Source: Streptomyces sp. NBC_01341 (GTDB lineage: Bacteria; Actinomycetota; Actinomycetes; Streptomycetales; Streptomycetaceae). From it: DNA of 64,000 nucleotides. The notes beneath the pieces are model-generated. The model was given only the letters and a program-made list of their open reading frames with translations. It was not told the origin of the DNA and did not search any database. The stretch is from assembly GCF_035946055.1 (NCBI RefSeq), contig NZ_CP108364.1:1240001-1304000 (forward strand), written 5' to 3'. Below, piece by piece: positions 48,660 to 57,209 of the stretch (positions are counted from its first letter, which is position 1; every line of letters begins with the position of its first letter). The position numbers and the translations under genes were made by a program.

Positions 48660-49502
48660 ATGCCTTCTTACGACACTCCCGCGCCGATCACGGCCACAGC
48701 TCACGTGCATGCCGGTTCCATCGGGTTCACCGCGGGCGACCGCCTCGACACCGTCGTCGAGGTACGGCCCCGCGATCCGAAGCGCGACCAGGACGTACGG
48801 GCGGCCGAGCAGACCGAGGTGGTCTGCGCGAGCGGGACCCTGAACATCAGGACCCCCAAGGGCAATCTGTTCGGCCGCACGGGCACCGTGGACGTGTCGG
48901 TCGAACTGCCGACGGGGTCGAGCGTCGACGTGACGGGCGCCTGGACCCAGGTCGTCGGTGAGGGCCGGCTCGGCGAGGTCCGCGTGAAGACCTCGTCCGG
49001 CGACGTACGCCTCGACACCACCGGCCGGCTGAAACTGACCGCGTCGCACGGCTCGATCGCCGTGGACCGGATCGACGGCGCAGCCGAGATCACCACCAGC
49101 TCCGGCAGCATGCGCGTCGGTCTCGTCGACGGCCCCGCCGTCCTCAAGAACTCGCACGGCACCACGACCGTCGACGCCGCGACCGGCGAACTGCGGGTGA
49201 GCGGCGCCAACGGCGACATCGAGGTCCGGCGCGCCGGGGACTCGGTCACCGCGACCACGGCACACGGAACCCTTCGTGTGGGCGAAGTAGCCCGCGGCAC
49301 GGTTCGGCTGGAGACGTCCTACGGCGCGATCGAGGTCGGAGTCCGGGAGGGCACGGCAGCGTGGATCGACGCGAGTTCGGGCGCCGGACAGGTACGCAAC
49401 ACCCTCACCGCGTCCGAGACGCCGGAGACGACCGAGGACACCGTCAAGGTCCACGCCCGCACCCGGTTCGGAAACATCGACATCCGTCGCGCCAAGGTCT
49501 GA
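48660..49502 (+). CDS. DUF4097 beta-helix-repeat protein
   Basis: A 280-residue protein made of repeated short beta strands, with repeats such as VKTSSGDVRLDTTGRLKLTA, SHGSIAVDRIDGAAEITTSS, GSMRVGLVDGPAVLKNSHG and GELRVSGANGDIEVRRAG. DUF4097 (toastrack-like) proteins are predicted right-handed beta-helices, often linked to membrane-stress or antibiotic-responsive operons. No signal peptide or membrane helix is seen. ATG 48660 has gaggac upstream. It lies between the regulator and the exporter genes. Confidence 0.85.
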   Translation: MPSYDTPAPITATAHVHAGSIGFTAGDRLDTVVEVRPRDPKRDQDVRAAEQTEVVCASGTLNIRTPKGNLFGRTGTVDVSVELPTGSSVDVTGAWTQVVGEGRLGEVRVKTSSGDVRLDTTGRLKLTASHGSIAVDRIDGAAEITTSSGSMRVGLVDGPAVLKNSHGTTTVDAATGELRVSGANGDIEVRRAGDSVTATTAHGTLRVGEVARGTVRLETSYGAIEVGVREGTAAWIDASSGAGQVRNTLTASETPETTEDTVKVHARTRFGNIDIRRAKV

Positions 49503-49543
49503 CCCCGCACGAGCGTTCCCCGACGCACGCGGTTCGCCTGCCA

Positions 49544-49579
49544 CTTCATCCTTCGCCCCGACTTCATCCTTCGCCCCGG
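49544..49579. repeat. Exact 18-bp tandem duplication before the ABC gene
   Basis: acttcatccttcgccccg occurs twice without a gap (49544-49561 and 49562-49579), just upstream of the ggagg of the next gene. Confidence 0.85.
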
Positions 49580-49587
49580 AGGGCCAC

Positions 49588-50598
49588 ATGCCCAGTCCTG
49601 TCATGCCCACGTCCAAAACTGCCGGTGGACAACACCCTGCCCCGCCCGCCGTCTCCGCTGTCGGACTGCGCAAGTCGTACGGCGGCAGGACGGTGCTCGA
49701 CGGCATCGATCTGCGCATCGCGACCGGGTCCGTATTCGCCCTGCTCGGTCCGAACGGGGCCGGCAAGACCACAGCCGTCAAGATCCTCTCCACCCTCATC
49801 GGCGCCGACGGCGGACAGGCCCAGGTCGCCGGCCACGACATCGCCACGTCACCGGACGGGGTCCGTGCGGCGATCGGGGTGACCGGGCAGTTCTCCGCCG
49901 TCGACGGACTCATCACCGGCGAGGAGAACATGCTCCTCATGGCAGACCTGCACCACCTGCCCAAGGCCGAGGGACGCCGCGTCGCCGCCGAACTCCTCGA
50001 ACGCTTCGACCTGACGGACGCGGCGAGGAAACCCGCCTCCACCTACTCCGGCGGCATGAAACGCCGCCTCGACATCGCCATGACCCTCGTCGGCAGCCCC
50101 CGCGTCATCTTCCTCGACGAACCCACCACCGGCCTCGACCCCCGCAGCCGCCACACCATGTGGCAGATCATCCGCCGACTCGTCACCGACGGCGTCACCG
50201 TCTTCCTCACCACCCAGTACCTCCAGGAAGCAGACGAACTCGCCGACCGCATCGCCGTACTCCACAACGGCACCATCGCCGCCGAAGGCACCCCCGACGA
50301 ACTCAAACGCCTCGTCCCCGGCGGCCACATCCGGCTCCGCTTCACCGACCCCACCGCCTACCGCACCGCCACCACCACCCTCACCCCCACCACACACGAC
50401 GACGAAGCCCTCTGGCTCACCCTCCCCTCCGACGGCAGCCAACGCGACCTGCGCACCCTCCTCGACCTCCTCGACACCCACCACATCCACGCCGACGAAC
50501 TCACCGTCCACACCCCCGACCTCGACGACGTCTTCTTCGCCCTCACCGCCCCCACCCTCCCCACACAGCCCAACCAGCCCAAGGAGAACGCCCGATGA
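49588..50598 (+). CDS. ABC transporter ATP-binding protein, DrrA type
   Basis: A 336-residue nucleotide-binding protein. Walker A GPNGAGKTTAVK, Q-loop VTGQFSAVD, signature YSGGMKRRLDIAMTL, Walker B RVIFLDEPTTGLD, and the H-loop position occupied by Gln in FLTTQYLQEADELAD (usual for the DrrA group) are seen. The C-terminal domain carries the LDDVFFALT motif of daunorubicin-resistance proteins. ATG 49588 has ggagg upstream. It overlaps the permease gene in an ATGA and is predicted to export a drug or lipid-like compound. Confidence 0.93.
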   Translation: MPSPVMPTSKTAGGQHPAPPAVSAVGLRKSYGGRTVLDGIDLRIATGSVFALLGPNGAGKTTAVKILSTLIGADGGQAQVAGHDIATSPDGVRAAIGVTGQFSAVDGLITGEENMLLMADLHHLPKAEGRRVAAELLERFDLTDAARKPASTYSGGMKRRLDIAMTLVGSPRVIFLDEPTTGLDPRSRHTMWQIIRRLVTDGVTVFLTTQYLQEADELADRIAVLHNGTIAAEGTPDELKRLVPGGHIRLRFTDPTAYRTATTTLTPTTHDDEALWLTLPSDGSQRDLRTLLDLLDTHHIHADELTVHTPDLDDVFFALTAPTLPTQPNQPKENAR

Positions 50599-51386
50599 GC
50601 AGCCTCACCCTCGCCGTCCGCGACTCGACCACCATGCTGCGCCGCAACCTCCTGCACGTACGGCGCTACCCGTCCCTCACCCTGAACCTGCTGCTCACCC
50701 CGGTCATGCTGCTCCTGCTCTTCGTCTACGTCTTCGGCGACACGATGAGCGCGGGCATCGGGGGCGGCGGCGCGGACCGGTCCGAGTACCTCTCGTACCT
50801 CGTCCCGGGCATCCTGCTGCTGACGATCGGTGGCACCACGATCGGCAGCGCGGTGTCGGTCTCCATGGACATGACCGAGGGGGTCATCGCGCGCTTCCGC
50901 ACGATGGCGATCCACCGCGGGTCCGTGCTGATCGGGCACGTCGTCGGCAGCGTCCTGCAGTGCATGATGAGCATCGTCACCGTCGGAGCCGTCGCGGTGG
51001 CCATCGGGTTCAGGTCCACCGGCGCCACCGCCGTGGAGTGGCTGCTGGCCCTGGGCCTGCTCACGCTCGTCGCCCTGGCGCTGACCTGGATCGCGGTCGG
51101 GATGGGCCTGTCCAGCCCGAACGTCGAAGCGGCGAGCAACAACGCCATGCCGCTGATGATCCTGCCGCTGCTCTCCAGCGCGTTCGTCCCGCTCGACGCG
51201 ATGCCGGGCTGGTTCCGGCCGGTCGCGGAGTACCAGCCCTTCACGCCCGCGATCGAGACCCTGCGCGGGCTCCTCCTCGGTACCGAGATCGGCGACAACG
51301 GGTGGATCGCCGTCGCCTGGTGCCTCGGACTGGCCGCGCTCGGGTACTTCTGGTCCACCTCGCTGTACAACCGCGACCCGAAGTAG
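50595..51386 (+). CDS. ABC-2 type permease, DrrB type
   Basis: A 263-residue inner-membrane permease with six helices (LTLNLLLTPVMLLLLFVYVF, YLVPGILLLTIGGTTIGSAV, and four more) and the EYLSYLVPG segment typical of ABC2 exporters. It pairs with the preceding ATPase through a 4-base overlap. The motif NAMPLMILPLLSSAFVPLDA, then MPGWFRPVAEYQPFTPAIET, is characteristic of the DrrB subgroup. Confidence 0.93.
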   Translation: MSSLTLAVRDSTTMLRRNLLHVRRYPSLTLNLLLTPVMLLLLFVYVFGDTMSAGIGGGGADRSEYLSYLVPGILLLTIGGTTIGSAVSVSMDMTEGVIARFRTMAIHRGSVLIGHVVGSVLQCMMSIVTVGAVAVAIGFRSTGATAVEWLLALGLLTLVALALTWIAVGMGLSSPNVEAASNNAMPLMILPLLSSAFVPLDAMPGWFRPVAEYQPFTPAIETLRGLLLGTEIGDNGWIAVAWCLGLAALGYFWSTSLYNRDPK

Positions 51387-51483
51387 CGCCGGAGGGACCG
51401 GCGGGAAACCGTCCCGCGGTTCGTCCCGCTCCCGGGGCCGCGCACACCGACACCGCGTCGGCGTCCGCCGCCCCGCCGGCGCG

Positions 51484-52881
51484 TCACAGGTACTGGCAGG
51501 TCCCCCGCGGCAGATACGTCCCGTGGCCCGCGTGCCCCACGTAGGCGCGGTCCTCGATCACCGGCTTCCCGCGCGACAGGACCGTCTCCACGCGTCCCGT
51601 CACGCGCTTGCCCTCGTAGGCGGAGTAGTCGACGTTCATGTGGTGCGTCTCGGCGGAGATGGTCTGCTCAGCGCCGGGGTCGTAGACGACGATGTCGGCG
51701 TCGGCGCCCGGTGCGATGGTGCCCTTCTTCGGATAGAGCCCGAACATCCTGGCCGGGGAGGCGCAGGCGATCTCGATCCACCGCCTGCGTGAGATGTGGC
51801 CGTCCACGACGGCCTGGTGGAGGAGGTCCAGCCGGTTCTCGACGCCCGGCATGCCGTTGGGGATCTTGGAGAAGTCCCCTCGCCCCATCTCCTTCTGGCC
51901 CGAGAAGCAGAACGGGCAGTGGTCGGTGGAGACCACCTGGAGTTCGTTGTTGCGGAGTCCGCGCCAGAGCGCCTCCTGGTGCTCCCGGGGACGCAGCGGG
52001 GTCGAACAGACGTACTTCGCGCCTTCGAAGCCGGGTTCGGCAAGGTTGTCCGTGGAGAGGAAGAGGTACTGCGGGCAGGTCTCCCCGAAGACCGGGAGGC
52101 CCTTGTGGCGCGCGTCCGCGATCTCCGCGACGGCCTCGTCGGCGGAGACGTGTACGACGTACAGGGGCGATCCCGCGACCCGGGCGAGCTGGACGGCGCG
52201 ATGCGTGGCCTCGGCCTCCAGGGCCACCTTGCGGACGTCGCCGTGGTACCGCGGGTCGGTGCGTCCTTCGGCCAGCGCCTGTTCGACCAGGACGTCGATG
52301 GCGATGCCGTTCTCCGCATGCATCATGATCAGGCCGCCGTTGCCGGAAGCGCGCTGCATGGCCCGGAGGATCTGGCCGTCGTCGCTGTAGAACACGCCCG
52401 GGTAGGCCATGAAGAGCTTGAACGACGTGACGCCTTCCGCCACCAGGCGGTCCATCTCCTTGAGCGAGGAGGCGTTCACGTCCGACATGATCATGTGGAA
52501 GGCGTAGTCGATGGCACAGTTGCCGTCCGCCTTCCCGTGCCAGGTGTCGAGCCCTTCCTGCAACGAGCGGCCCATGGTCTGGATGGCGAAGTCGACGATC
52601 GTCGTGGTCCCGCCCCAGGCCGCGGCCCGGGTGCCGGTCTCGAAGGTGTCGGCGGCGTACGTCCCGCCGAAGGGCATCTCCATGTGCGTGTGCGCGTCGA
52701 CGCCACCGGGGATGACGTACTTTCCCGTGGCGTCGATCCTGCGGTCGGCACTCCAGCTCGCCGCGGCGTCGGTGCCGTGGGCGGCGAGAGCGGCGATGCG
52801 GCCGCCCTCGATCAGTACGTCGGCGTGGATCTCGTCGGACGCGGTGACGACGAGTCCGCCGTGGATGACGGTGCGGCTCAT
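51484..52881 (-). CDS. hydA: Dihydropyrimidinase / D-hydantoinase
   Basis: A 465-residue cyclic amidohydrolase with a binuclear metal centre: HxH in PGGVDAHTHMEMPFGGTYAA, carbamylated lysine in GVTSFKLFMAYPG, histidines in MMHAEN and YVVHVSADEA, and aspartate in VVSTDHCPFCFSGQKEMG. It opens dihydrouracil or hydantoins to N-carbamoyl amino acids. ATG 52881 has ggagggg upstream. It is last of a three-gene minus-strand set (beta-ureidopropionase, aminotransferase, hydantoinase). Confidence 0.93.
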   Translation of the reverse strand: MSRTVIHGGLVVTASDEIHADVLIEGGRIAALAAHGTDAAASWSADRRIDATGKYVIPGGVDAHTHMEMPFGGTYAADTFETGTRAAAWGGTTTIVDFAIQTMGRSLQEGLDTWHGKADGNCAIDYAFHMIMSDVNASSLKEMDRLVAEGVTSFKLFMAYPGVFYSDDGQILRAMQRASGNGGLIMMHAENGIAIDVLVEQALAEGRTDPRYHGDVRKVALEAEATHRAVQLARVAGSPLYVVHVSADEAVAEIADARHKGLPVFGETCPQYLFLSTDNLAEPGFEGAKYVCSTPLRPREHQEALWRGLRNNELQVVSTDHCPFCFSGQKEMGRGDFSKIPNGMPGVENRLDLLHQAVVDGHISRRRWIEIACASPARMFGLYPKKGTIAPGADADIVVYDPGAEQTISAETHHMNVDYSAYEGKRVTGRVETVLSRGKPVIEDRAYVGHAGHGTYLPRGTCQYL

Positions 52882-52994
52882 GTGCCCCTCCTCGCGGTGG
52901 CGGAACGGGCCTGTACCCGTGGACCGGCTGCTCGATGACGTACGTGGACGTGGTGCGCCCCGCGGCGGGGACGTCCGCCGCGGGGGCCCTGCCG

Positions 52995-54278
52995 TCAGAT
53001 CGCCGCGTGGAGGGCGTCGGCCAGGATCGCCGCACCCTCCTCCGCCTCGGCGACGGTGAGCGACAGCGGTGGCGCGATGCGCAGGACGCTGGTGTTGTGA
53101 CCGCCGCCCTTGCCGATGAGCAGCCCGCCGGCGCGGGCCGCTTCCAGGACGGCGGCGGCCGCTTCCGGATTCGCCTCGTCGGTACCGGGCTTCACCAGCT
53201 CGATACCGATCATGAGCCCCCGGCCGCGGACCTCCTTCACGGCCTCCGAGGCCGCTCCGACCGCGCGGAGCCGCTCGATGAGCAGCCCGCCCACCCGCCG
53301 GGCGTTGCCCTGGAGGTCGTGCTCCAGGAGGTACGAGAGGTTGGCGAGCCCTGCGGCCATCGTGACCGGGGATCCGCCGAACGTCGAGATGGAGTTGGCG
53401 TCCAGGCAGTTCATGACGTCGGCCCGGGCGACGACTCCTCCGATGGACATGCCGTTGCCGATGCCCTTGGCGAAGGTGATGATGTCCGGCGGTCCGTTCT
53501 CGGCGTGCGCCTGCCAGCCCCAGAAGTGGTCTCCGGTACGGCCCCAGCCGGTCTGCACCTCGTCGGAGATCCACAGGATGCCGTGCCGGTCCAGGACCTC
53601 GCGGAAGGCGGCGTACAGCCCGTCCGGGGGTGCGGTGAATCCGCCGACGCCCTGGACCGGTTCGGCGATCAGCGCCGCGGGCTCCCGGGTGTGCCCGAGC
53701 AGGTCCTCCAGGTCGGCGACGCACGCCTTGATGAACCGCTCGTCGCTGAGCTCGGCGTACGGTCCGCGGCTGCGGACCCCGCCGTGGACGTACAGCGTCT
53801 GCAGCGGGGACAGGGTCGTCGGGGACCAGCCCTTGTTGCCTGTGATGGACACCGCCGAGAAGGACCTGCCGTGGTAACTGTTGCGCATCGCCAGGATCTG
53901 GTTCGACCCGCGGTGGGCGGTGGCGAGCAGCAGGGCGGCGTCGTTGGCCTCGGTGCCCGAGGTGGTGAAGAAGACCCGGGCGTCGGGGATTCCGGAGAGT
54001 GCGGCGATGCGCTCGGCCAGCTCGACCATCGGGCGGTTGAGGTAGAGGGTCGATGAGTGGATCAGGCGGCCGGCCTGCTCGGTGACGGCCTTGGTCACCT
54101 CGGGCAGGGCGTGCGCCGTCATCGTGGTGAGGATGCCGCCGAAGAAGTCGAGGTAGCGGTTGCCGTCCGCGTCCCAGACGTGGCGGCCCTCGCCGTGGGT
54201 GAGTTCGAGGGGCTGCCGGTAGTAGAGCGCCAGCCACTCGGGGCTGACGGCGAGGTGCCGCTCGTGCAGCCCGGTCAC
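52995..54278 (-). CDS. Class III aminotransferase (beta-alanine type)
   Basis: A 427-residue fold type I PLP enzyme: TTSGTEANDAALLLATAHRG, NSYHGRSFSAVSITGNKGW, LIAEPVQGVGGF, ISDEVQTGWGRTG and the PLP lysine in IITFAKGIGNGM. With beta-ureidopropionase and dihydropyrimidinase beside it, transfer of the amino group of beta-alanine or beta-aminoisobutyrate is likely. GTG 54278 overlaps the stop of the upstream gene (GTGA); a longer frame has no support. Confidence 0.88.
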   Translation of the reverse strand: MTGLHERHLAVSPEWLALYYRQPLELTHGEGRHVWDADGNRYLDFFGGILTTMTAHALPEVTKAVTEQAGRLIHSSTLYLNRPMVELAERIAALSGIPDARVFFTTSGTEANDAALLLATAHRGSNQILAMRNSYHGRSFSAVSITGNKGWSPTTLSPLQTLYVHGGVRSRGPYAELSDERFIKACVADLEDLLGHTREPAALIAEPVQGVGGFTAPPDGLYAAFREVLDRHGILWISDEVQTGWGRTGDHFWGWQAHAENGPPDIITFAKGIGNGMSIGGVVARADVMNCLDANSISTFGGSPVTMAAGLANLSYLLEHDLQGNARRVGGLLIERLRAVGAASEAVKEVRGRGLMIGIELVKPGTDEANPEAAAAVLEAARAGGLLIGKGGGHNTSVLRIAPPLSLTVAEAEEGAAILADALHAAI

Positions 54279-55117
54279 GGCTCCACCAGCCCTTCGTACG
54301 CGTCGGGCCTTCTGTCCCGGTAGAAGGCCCACTGCTTGCGGACCTCCTCGATCAGCCCGAAGTCGAGGTCGCGCACCAGGAGTTCCTCCTCCTTGTCGCT
54401 CGCGACGTCCCCCACGAACTGCCCGCGCGGGTCGACGAAGTAGCTGGTGCCGTAGAAGTCGTTGTCGCCGTACTCCTCCTGGCCGACGCGGTTGATCGCG
54501 GCCACGAAGTACTCGTTGGCGACGGCCGAGGCCGGCTGTTCCAGCTGCCACAGATGACCGGAGAGCCCCCGTGAGGTCGCCGAGGGGTTGTAGACCAACT
54601 GGGCTCCGCTGAGTCCGAGTTGACGCCACCCTTCGGGGAAGTGCCGGTCGTAGCAGATGTAGACGCCCACCTTGCCGACGGCCGTGTCGAAGACCGGCCA
54701 GCCGGCGTTGCCGGGCTTGAAGTAGTACTTCTCCCAGAACCCCTTGACCTGCGGGATGTGGTGCTTGCGGTACTTGCCGAGGTACGAGCCGTCGGCGTCG
54801 ATCACGGCCGCGGTGTTGTAGTAGAAACCGGACTGCTCGATCTCGAAGACCGGCACCACGATCACCATGCCGGTCTCGCGGGCCAGCTCCTGCATGCGGC
54901 GGACCGTCGGACCGTCCGGCACGGGTTCGGCCCAGCGGTAATGCTCGGGTTCCTGCACCTGGCAGAAGTAGGGGGCGTTGAAAACCTCCTGGAACCCGAT
55001 GATCCGCGCGCCCTGCCGGGCTGCCTCGCGAGCGTGTTCCTCGTGCTTGGCGATCATGGATTCGGTGTCGCCGGTCCAGGACGCCTGGACGAGTGCGGCG
55101 CGTACGACGTGGGACAT
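54275..55117 (-). CDS. Beta-ureidopropionase (nitrilase superfamily)
   Basis: A 280-residue C-N hydrolase. Catalytic residues: glutamate in IIGFQEVFNAPYF, lysine in KYRKHHIPQVKGFWEKYYF, cysteine in VGVYICYDRHFPEGWRQLG. The HIPQ...FWEKYYF segment is typical of N-carbamoyl-beta-alanine amidohydrolases. It releases beta-alanine, ammonia and CO2. ATG 55117 has ggag upstream, and it leads the three-gene operon. Confidence 0.92.
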   Translation of the reverse strand: MSHVVRAALVQASWTGDTESMIAKHEEHAREAARQGARIIGFQEVFNAPYFCQVQEPEHYRWAEPVPDGPTVRRMQELARETGMVIVVPVFEIEQSGFYYNTAAVIDADGSYLGKYRKHHIPQVKGFWEKYYFKPGNAGWPVFDTAVGKVGVYICYDRHFPEGWRQLGLSGAQLVYNPSATSRGLSGHLWQLEQPASAVANEYFVAAINRVGQEEYGDNDFYGTSYFVDPRGQFVGDVASDKEEELLVRDLDFGLIEEVRKQWAFYRDRRPDAYEGLVEP

Positions 55118-55149
55118 GAGCTGCTCCTTCGACGCGGCGTCAGAGAGCC

Positions 55150-55174
55150 TCTACGCGTTCTCTACGCCCGTAGA
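55150..55174. promoter_or_regulatory. Repeated ctctacgc motifs upstream of the pyrimidine operon
   Basis: ctctacgc occurs at 55150-55157 and 55161-55168, 11 bp apart, with the second copy overlapping the dyad ctacgcccgtag (55163-55174). It lies 33-57 bp upstream of the start of the beta-ureidopropionase gene, so it is a candidate site for a PucR-type or other regulator. Confidence 0.45.
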
Positions 55175-55249
55175 CACGGTGCATAGGAGGAGAACGTAAG
55201 CCCCGTCACACAGCGGGGCAAGACCATCGCCGTGAACCGGCGGAGTCGA

Positions 55250-56284
55250 TCATGTTTCACACCCGAGCGGTCCATCTGGGTCCACGGGCCCCCGACCCAG
55301 TGCGCCCAGGGCCCCGTATGCGGCCTGGACGAAGGGCGCGAGGGGTGTCGGGGCCGAGTTGTTCAGCGCGACGAGCGCCGTGCCGGAGGCCGGGAGGAAC
55401 CCCGCGAACGCCGTGAATCCCCGTGTGCCCCCGGAGTGATGGAGCAGCGCGCCGTCGGGGCGCGGACGGAGGTTCCAGATGAGGCAGATGCGCGAACCGG
55501 TCCTCGGTACGCCGAGCCGGGGCCGCTGGACCTCCGTGAGCGCGGTGCGCAGGAAGGGATCGGATACGGAGCCGGGGTCGAGCAGGAGCCCCAGGAGGCG
55601 CAGCAGGTCGCGGGCGCTGGAACGCACGGCGCCGGCGCCGGCCAGCCCAGGCATCAGCATCACCGGACGGGCACGGCCGTGCCAATGCCCGGTCACCTGA
55701 GGTCTGTTGGGGTCGCAGTCGGTGCGGGACAGACCGAGCGGTCCGGTGATCCGGTCGGCCAGCAGGCCGGCGTAGTCGCCCCCGTCGCCACCTGCCGCCC
55801 TGGCGAGGACATGGCCGAGCAGGGCTCCGCCGAAGTTGGAGTACAGCACCCGGGTGCCGGGCCGGTGGCGCGGCCGGGTGCGGCGCAGCGAGGCGAGCAG
55901 GTCGCCCTCGGAGAAGCCGGCGTAGGGGTTGCTGAGCCAGCCGCTTCGGACCGCCCGGGCCAGCAGCCCCGGGGGCAGCCGGGGCAGGCCGGAGGTGTGG
56001 GTGGCCAGATGCAGGAGGGTGAGGGGCGGCCCGGGGAGCCGGAAGGGGAGATAGCGGTCGGCCCGGTCGCCGTAGCGGACTTCGCCCCGCGCGGCGAGTT
56101 CGGCGAGCAGCAGGGCGGTGAACGTCTTGGTCAGCGAGCCCGTCTCGAATCGGCTGTTCTCGTCCACCGGGCCGCGGCACAGCACCGCGCGCTCGGCGCC
56201 CCGCACGGCGGCGACCGCGGCCGCCGGTCCGTCGGCGGCCGTCAGGAGGGGTCGGAGACGCTCGCTGAGCGGGGGTCGTGTCAC
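55250..56284 (-). CDS. Class C beta-lactamase-fold serine hydrolase
   Basis: A 344-residue protein with the penicillin-recognising fold: SxxK as SLTKTF, the YxN element as VLYSNFGGALLGH, and HSGG as LHHSGGTRGF in place of KTG. Such proteins include peptidases, esterases and transacylases. No signal peptide is visible, so it acts in the cytosol. GTG 56284 is four bases after the stop of the DUF6895-like gene, and it is the last gene of the four-gene operon. Confidence 0.85.
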   Translation of the reverse strand: MTRPPLSERLRPLLTAADGPAAAVAAVRGAERAVLCRGPVDENSRFETGSLTKTFTALLLAELAARGEVRYGDRADRYLPFRLPGPPLTLLHLATHTSGLPRLPPGLLARAVRSGWLSNPYAGFSEGDLLASLRRTRPRHRPGTRVLYSNFGGALLGHVLARAAGGDGGDYAGLLADRITGPLGLSRTDCDPNRPQVTGHWHGRARPVMLMPGLAGAGAVRSSARDLLRLLGLLLDPGSVSDPFLRTALTEVQRPRLGVPRTGSRICLIWNLRPRPDGALLHHSGGTRGFTAFAGFLPASGTALVALNNSAPTPLAPFVQAAYGALGALGRGPVDPDGPLGCET

Positions 56285-56288
56285 GCCT

Positions 56289-57209
56289 TCACCCCTGTCC
56301 GGCCGCCCGGGCGAGTGCGACGGAGCCGGCGACGGCGGCGACCACCACCGTGTGCTGGTGGTCGGTGAACCGCTGTTGCGGGTCGTCGTCGACGGGGTCG
56401 CCGTCGCGGGGTACGAGGCCGTCCTCGTGTTGGAGCGCCGCGACGGCCTCCCAGTCCTCCGGACGGCAGTAGGGATCCTCGATCGAGGCGCCGACGACGA
56501 GCAGTTCCGTCACGAGGTCCCACTGGCCCACCTCACGCCAGACGTCGATCCAGACGGGGAGCCAGGTGCGTACGTAGTCGGCGAGTTCGGGCGGCAGACC
56601 GCCCGGGTTCCCGCCCCAGTCGGTGAGGTGGAAGACCGTGTGCGTCACGGCGTAGGCGGTGATCCAGTTCATGGCCCACGGCTCCGGCCGCGCCCCGAGC
56701 CAGGTCGCAGCGGCGAGGGCCCTCGGGTCGTCGGGGTGGTCGAGTCCGACGACCCGGGCGGCGTTGGCGACGGCGAGCCTGCGGTTGGGAAGCACCTCGA
56801 CGCTGTGCACCGACCGCATGCGGGACCGGTGGGCGAGGAGCCGGTCGAGTTCGGCGTGACGGTAGCCGCAGCGCACGAAGGGGGCGTACATCTCCAGCGG
56901 GTCCGTCATCAGCGTGTGGCGGAGCTGGCGTTCGTAGATCATGTCGCCCTGGCGGAACTGCTCCCAGGTGAAGTCCATCAGGCTCTGGGCGGCGGCCAGG
57001 CGGCCGGGCCCGGCGACGCCGTCACGCAGGATGAGGGAGGCCGCGAGCGTGGTCTCCCCGAGGGGTTTGTAGACGCTGTCGGGGTCGGCCATCGTCTCGG
57101 TGGTGCCGGGCGGGAGACCGCCGAGGTCCCGGTTGGCGTGCAGCCATGAGAGGGCCCTGTCCGCCATGCTGCGGGCCGCCCGGGTGACGGGCTCGGGGAT
57201 CGTCGTCAT
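56289..57209 (-). CDS. DUF6895-like all-helical protein
   Basis: A 306-residue protein without signal peptide or membrane helix. It begins with a helical ALSWLHANRDLG segment and contains PLGETTLAASLILRDGVAG, LEMYAPFVRCGYRHAELDRL, WITAYAVTHTVFHLTDWGGN and WDLVTELLVVGASIEDPYCR, then AVAALQHEDGLVP. From memory this matches an uncharacterised actinobacterial family (DUF6895), and the repeated helix pairs suggest an alpha/alpha-toroid like terpene cyclases or LanC. The THTVFHLTDWG motif may bind metal or substrate. It overlaps the preceding gene by ATGA. Confidence 0.65.
   Translation of the reverse strand: MTTIPEPVTRAARSMADRALSWLHANRDLGGLPPGTTETMADPDSVYKPLGETTLAASLILRDGVAGPGRLAAAQSLMDFTWEQFRQGDMIYERQLRHTLMTDPLEMYAPFVRCGYRHAELDRLLAHRSRMRSVHSVEVLPNRRLAVANAARVVGLDHPDDPRALAAATWLGARPEPWAMNWITAYAVTHTVFHLTDWGGNPGGLPPELADYVRTWLPVWIDVWREVGQWDLVTELLVVGASIEDPYCRPEDWEAVAALQHEDGLVPRDGDPVDDDPQQRFTDHQHTVVVAAVAGSVALARAAGQG

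Noticed and set aside
50160..50594. Upstream extension of the ABC permease frame
   Set aside because: His/Pro/Arg-rich out-of-frame reading of the ATPase gene; the permease starts at the ATGA overlap at 50595.
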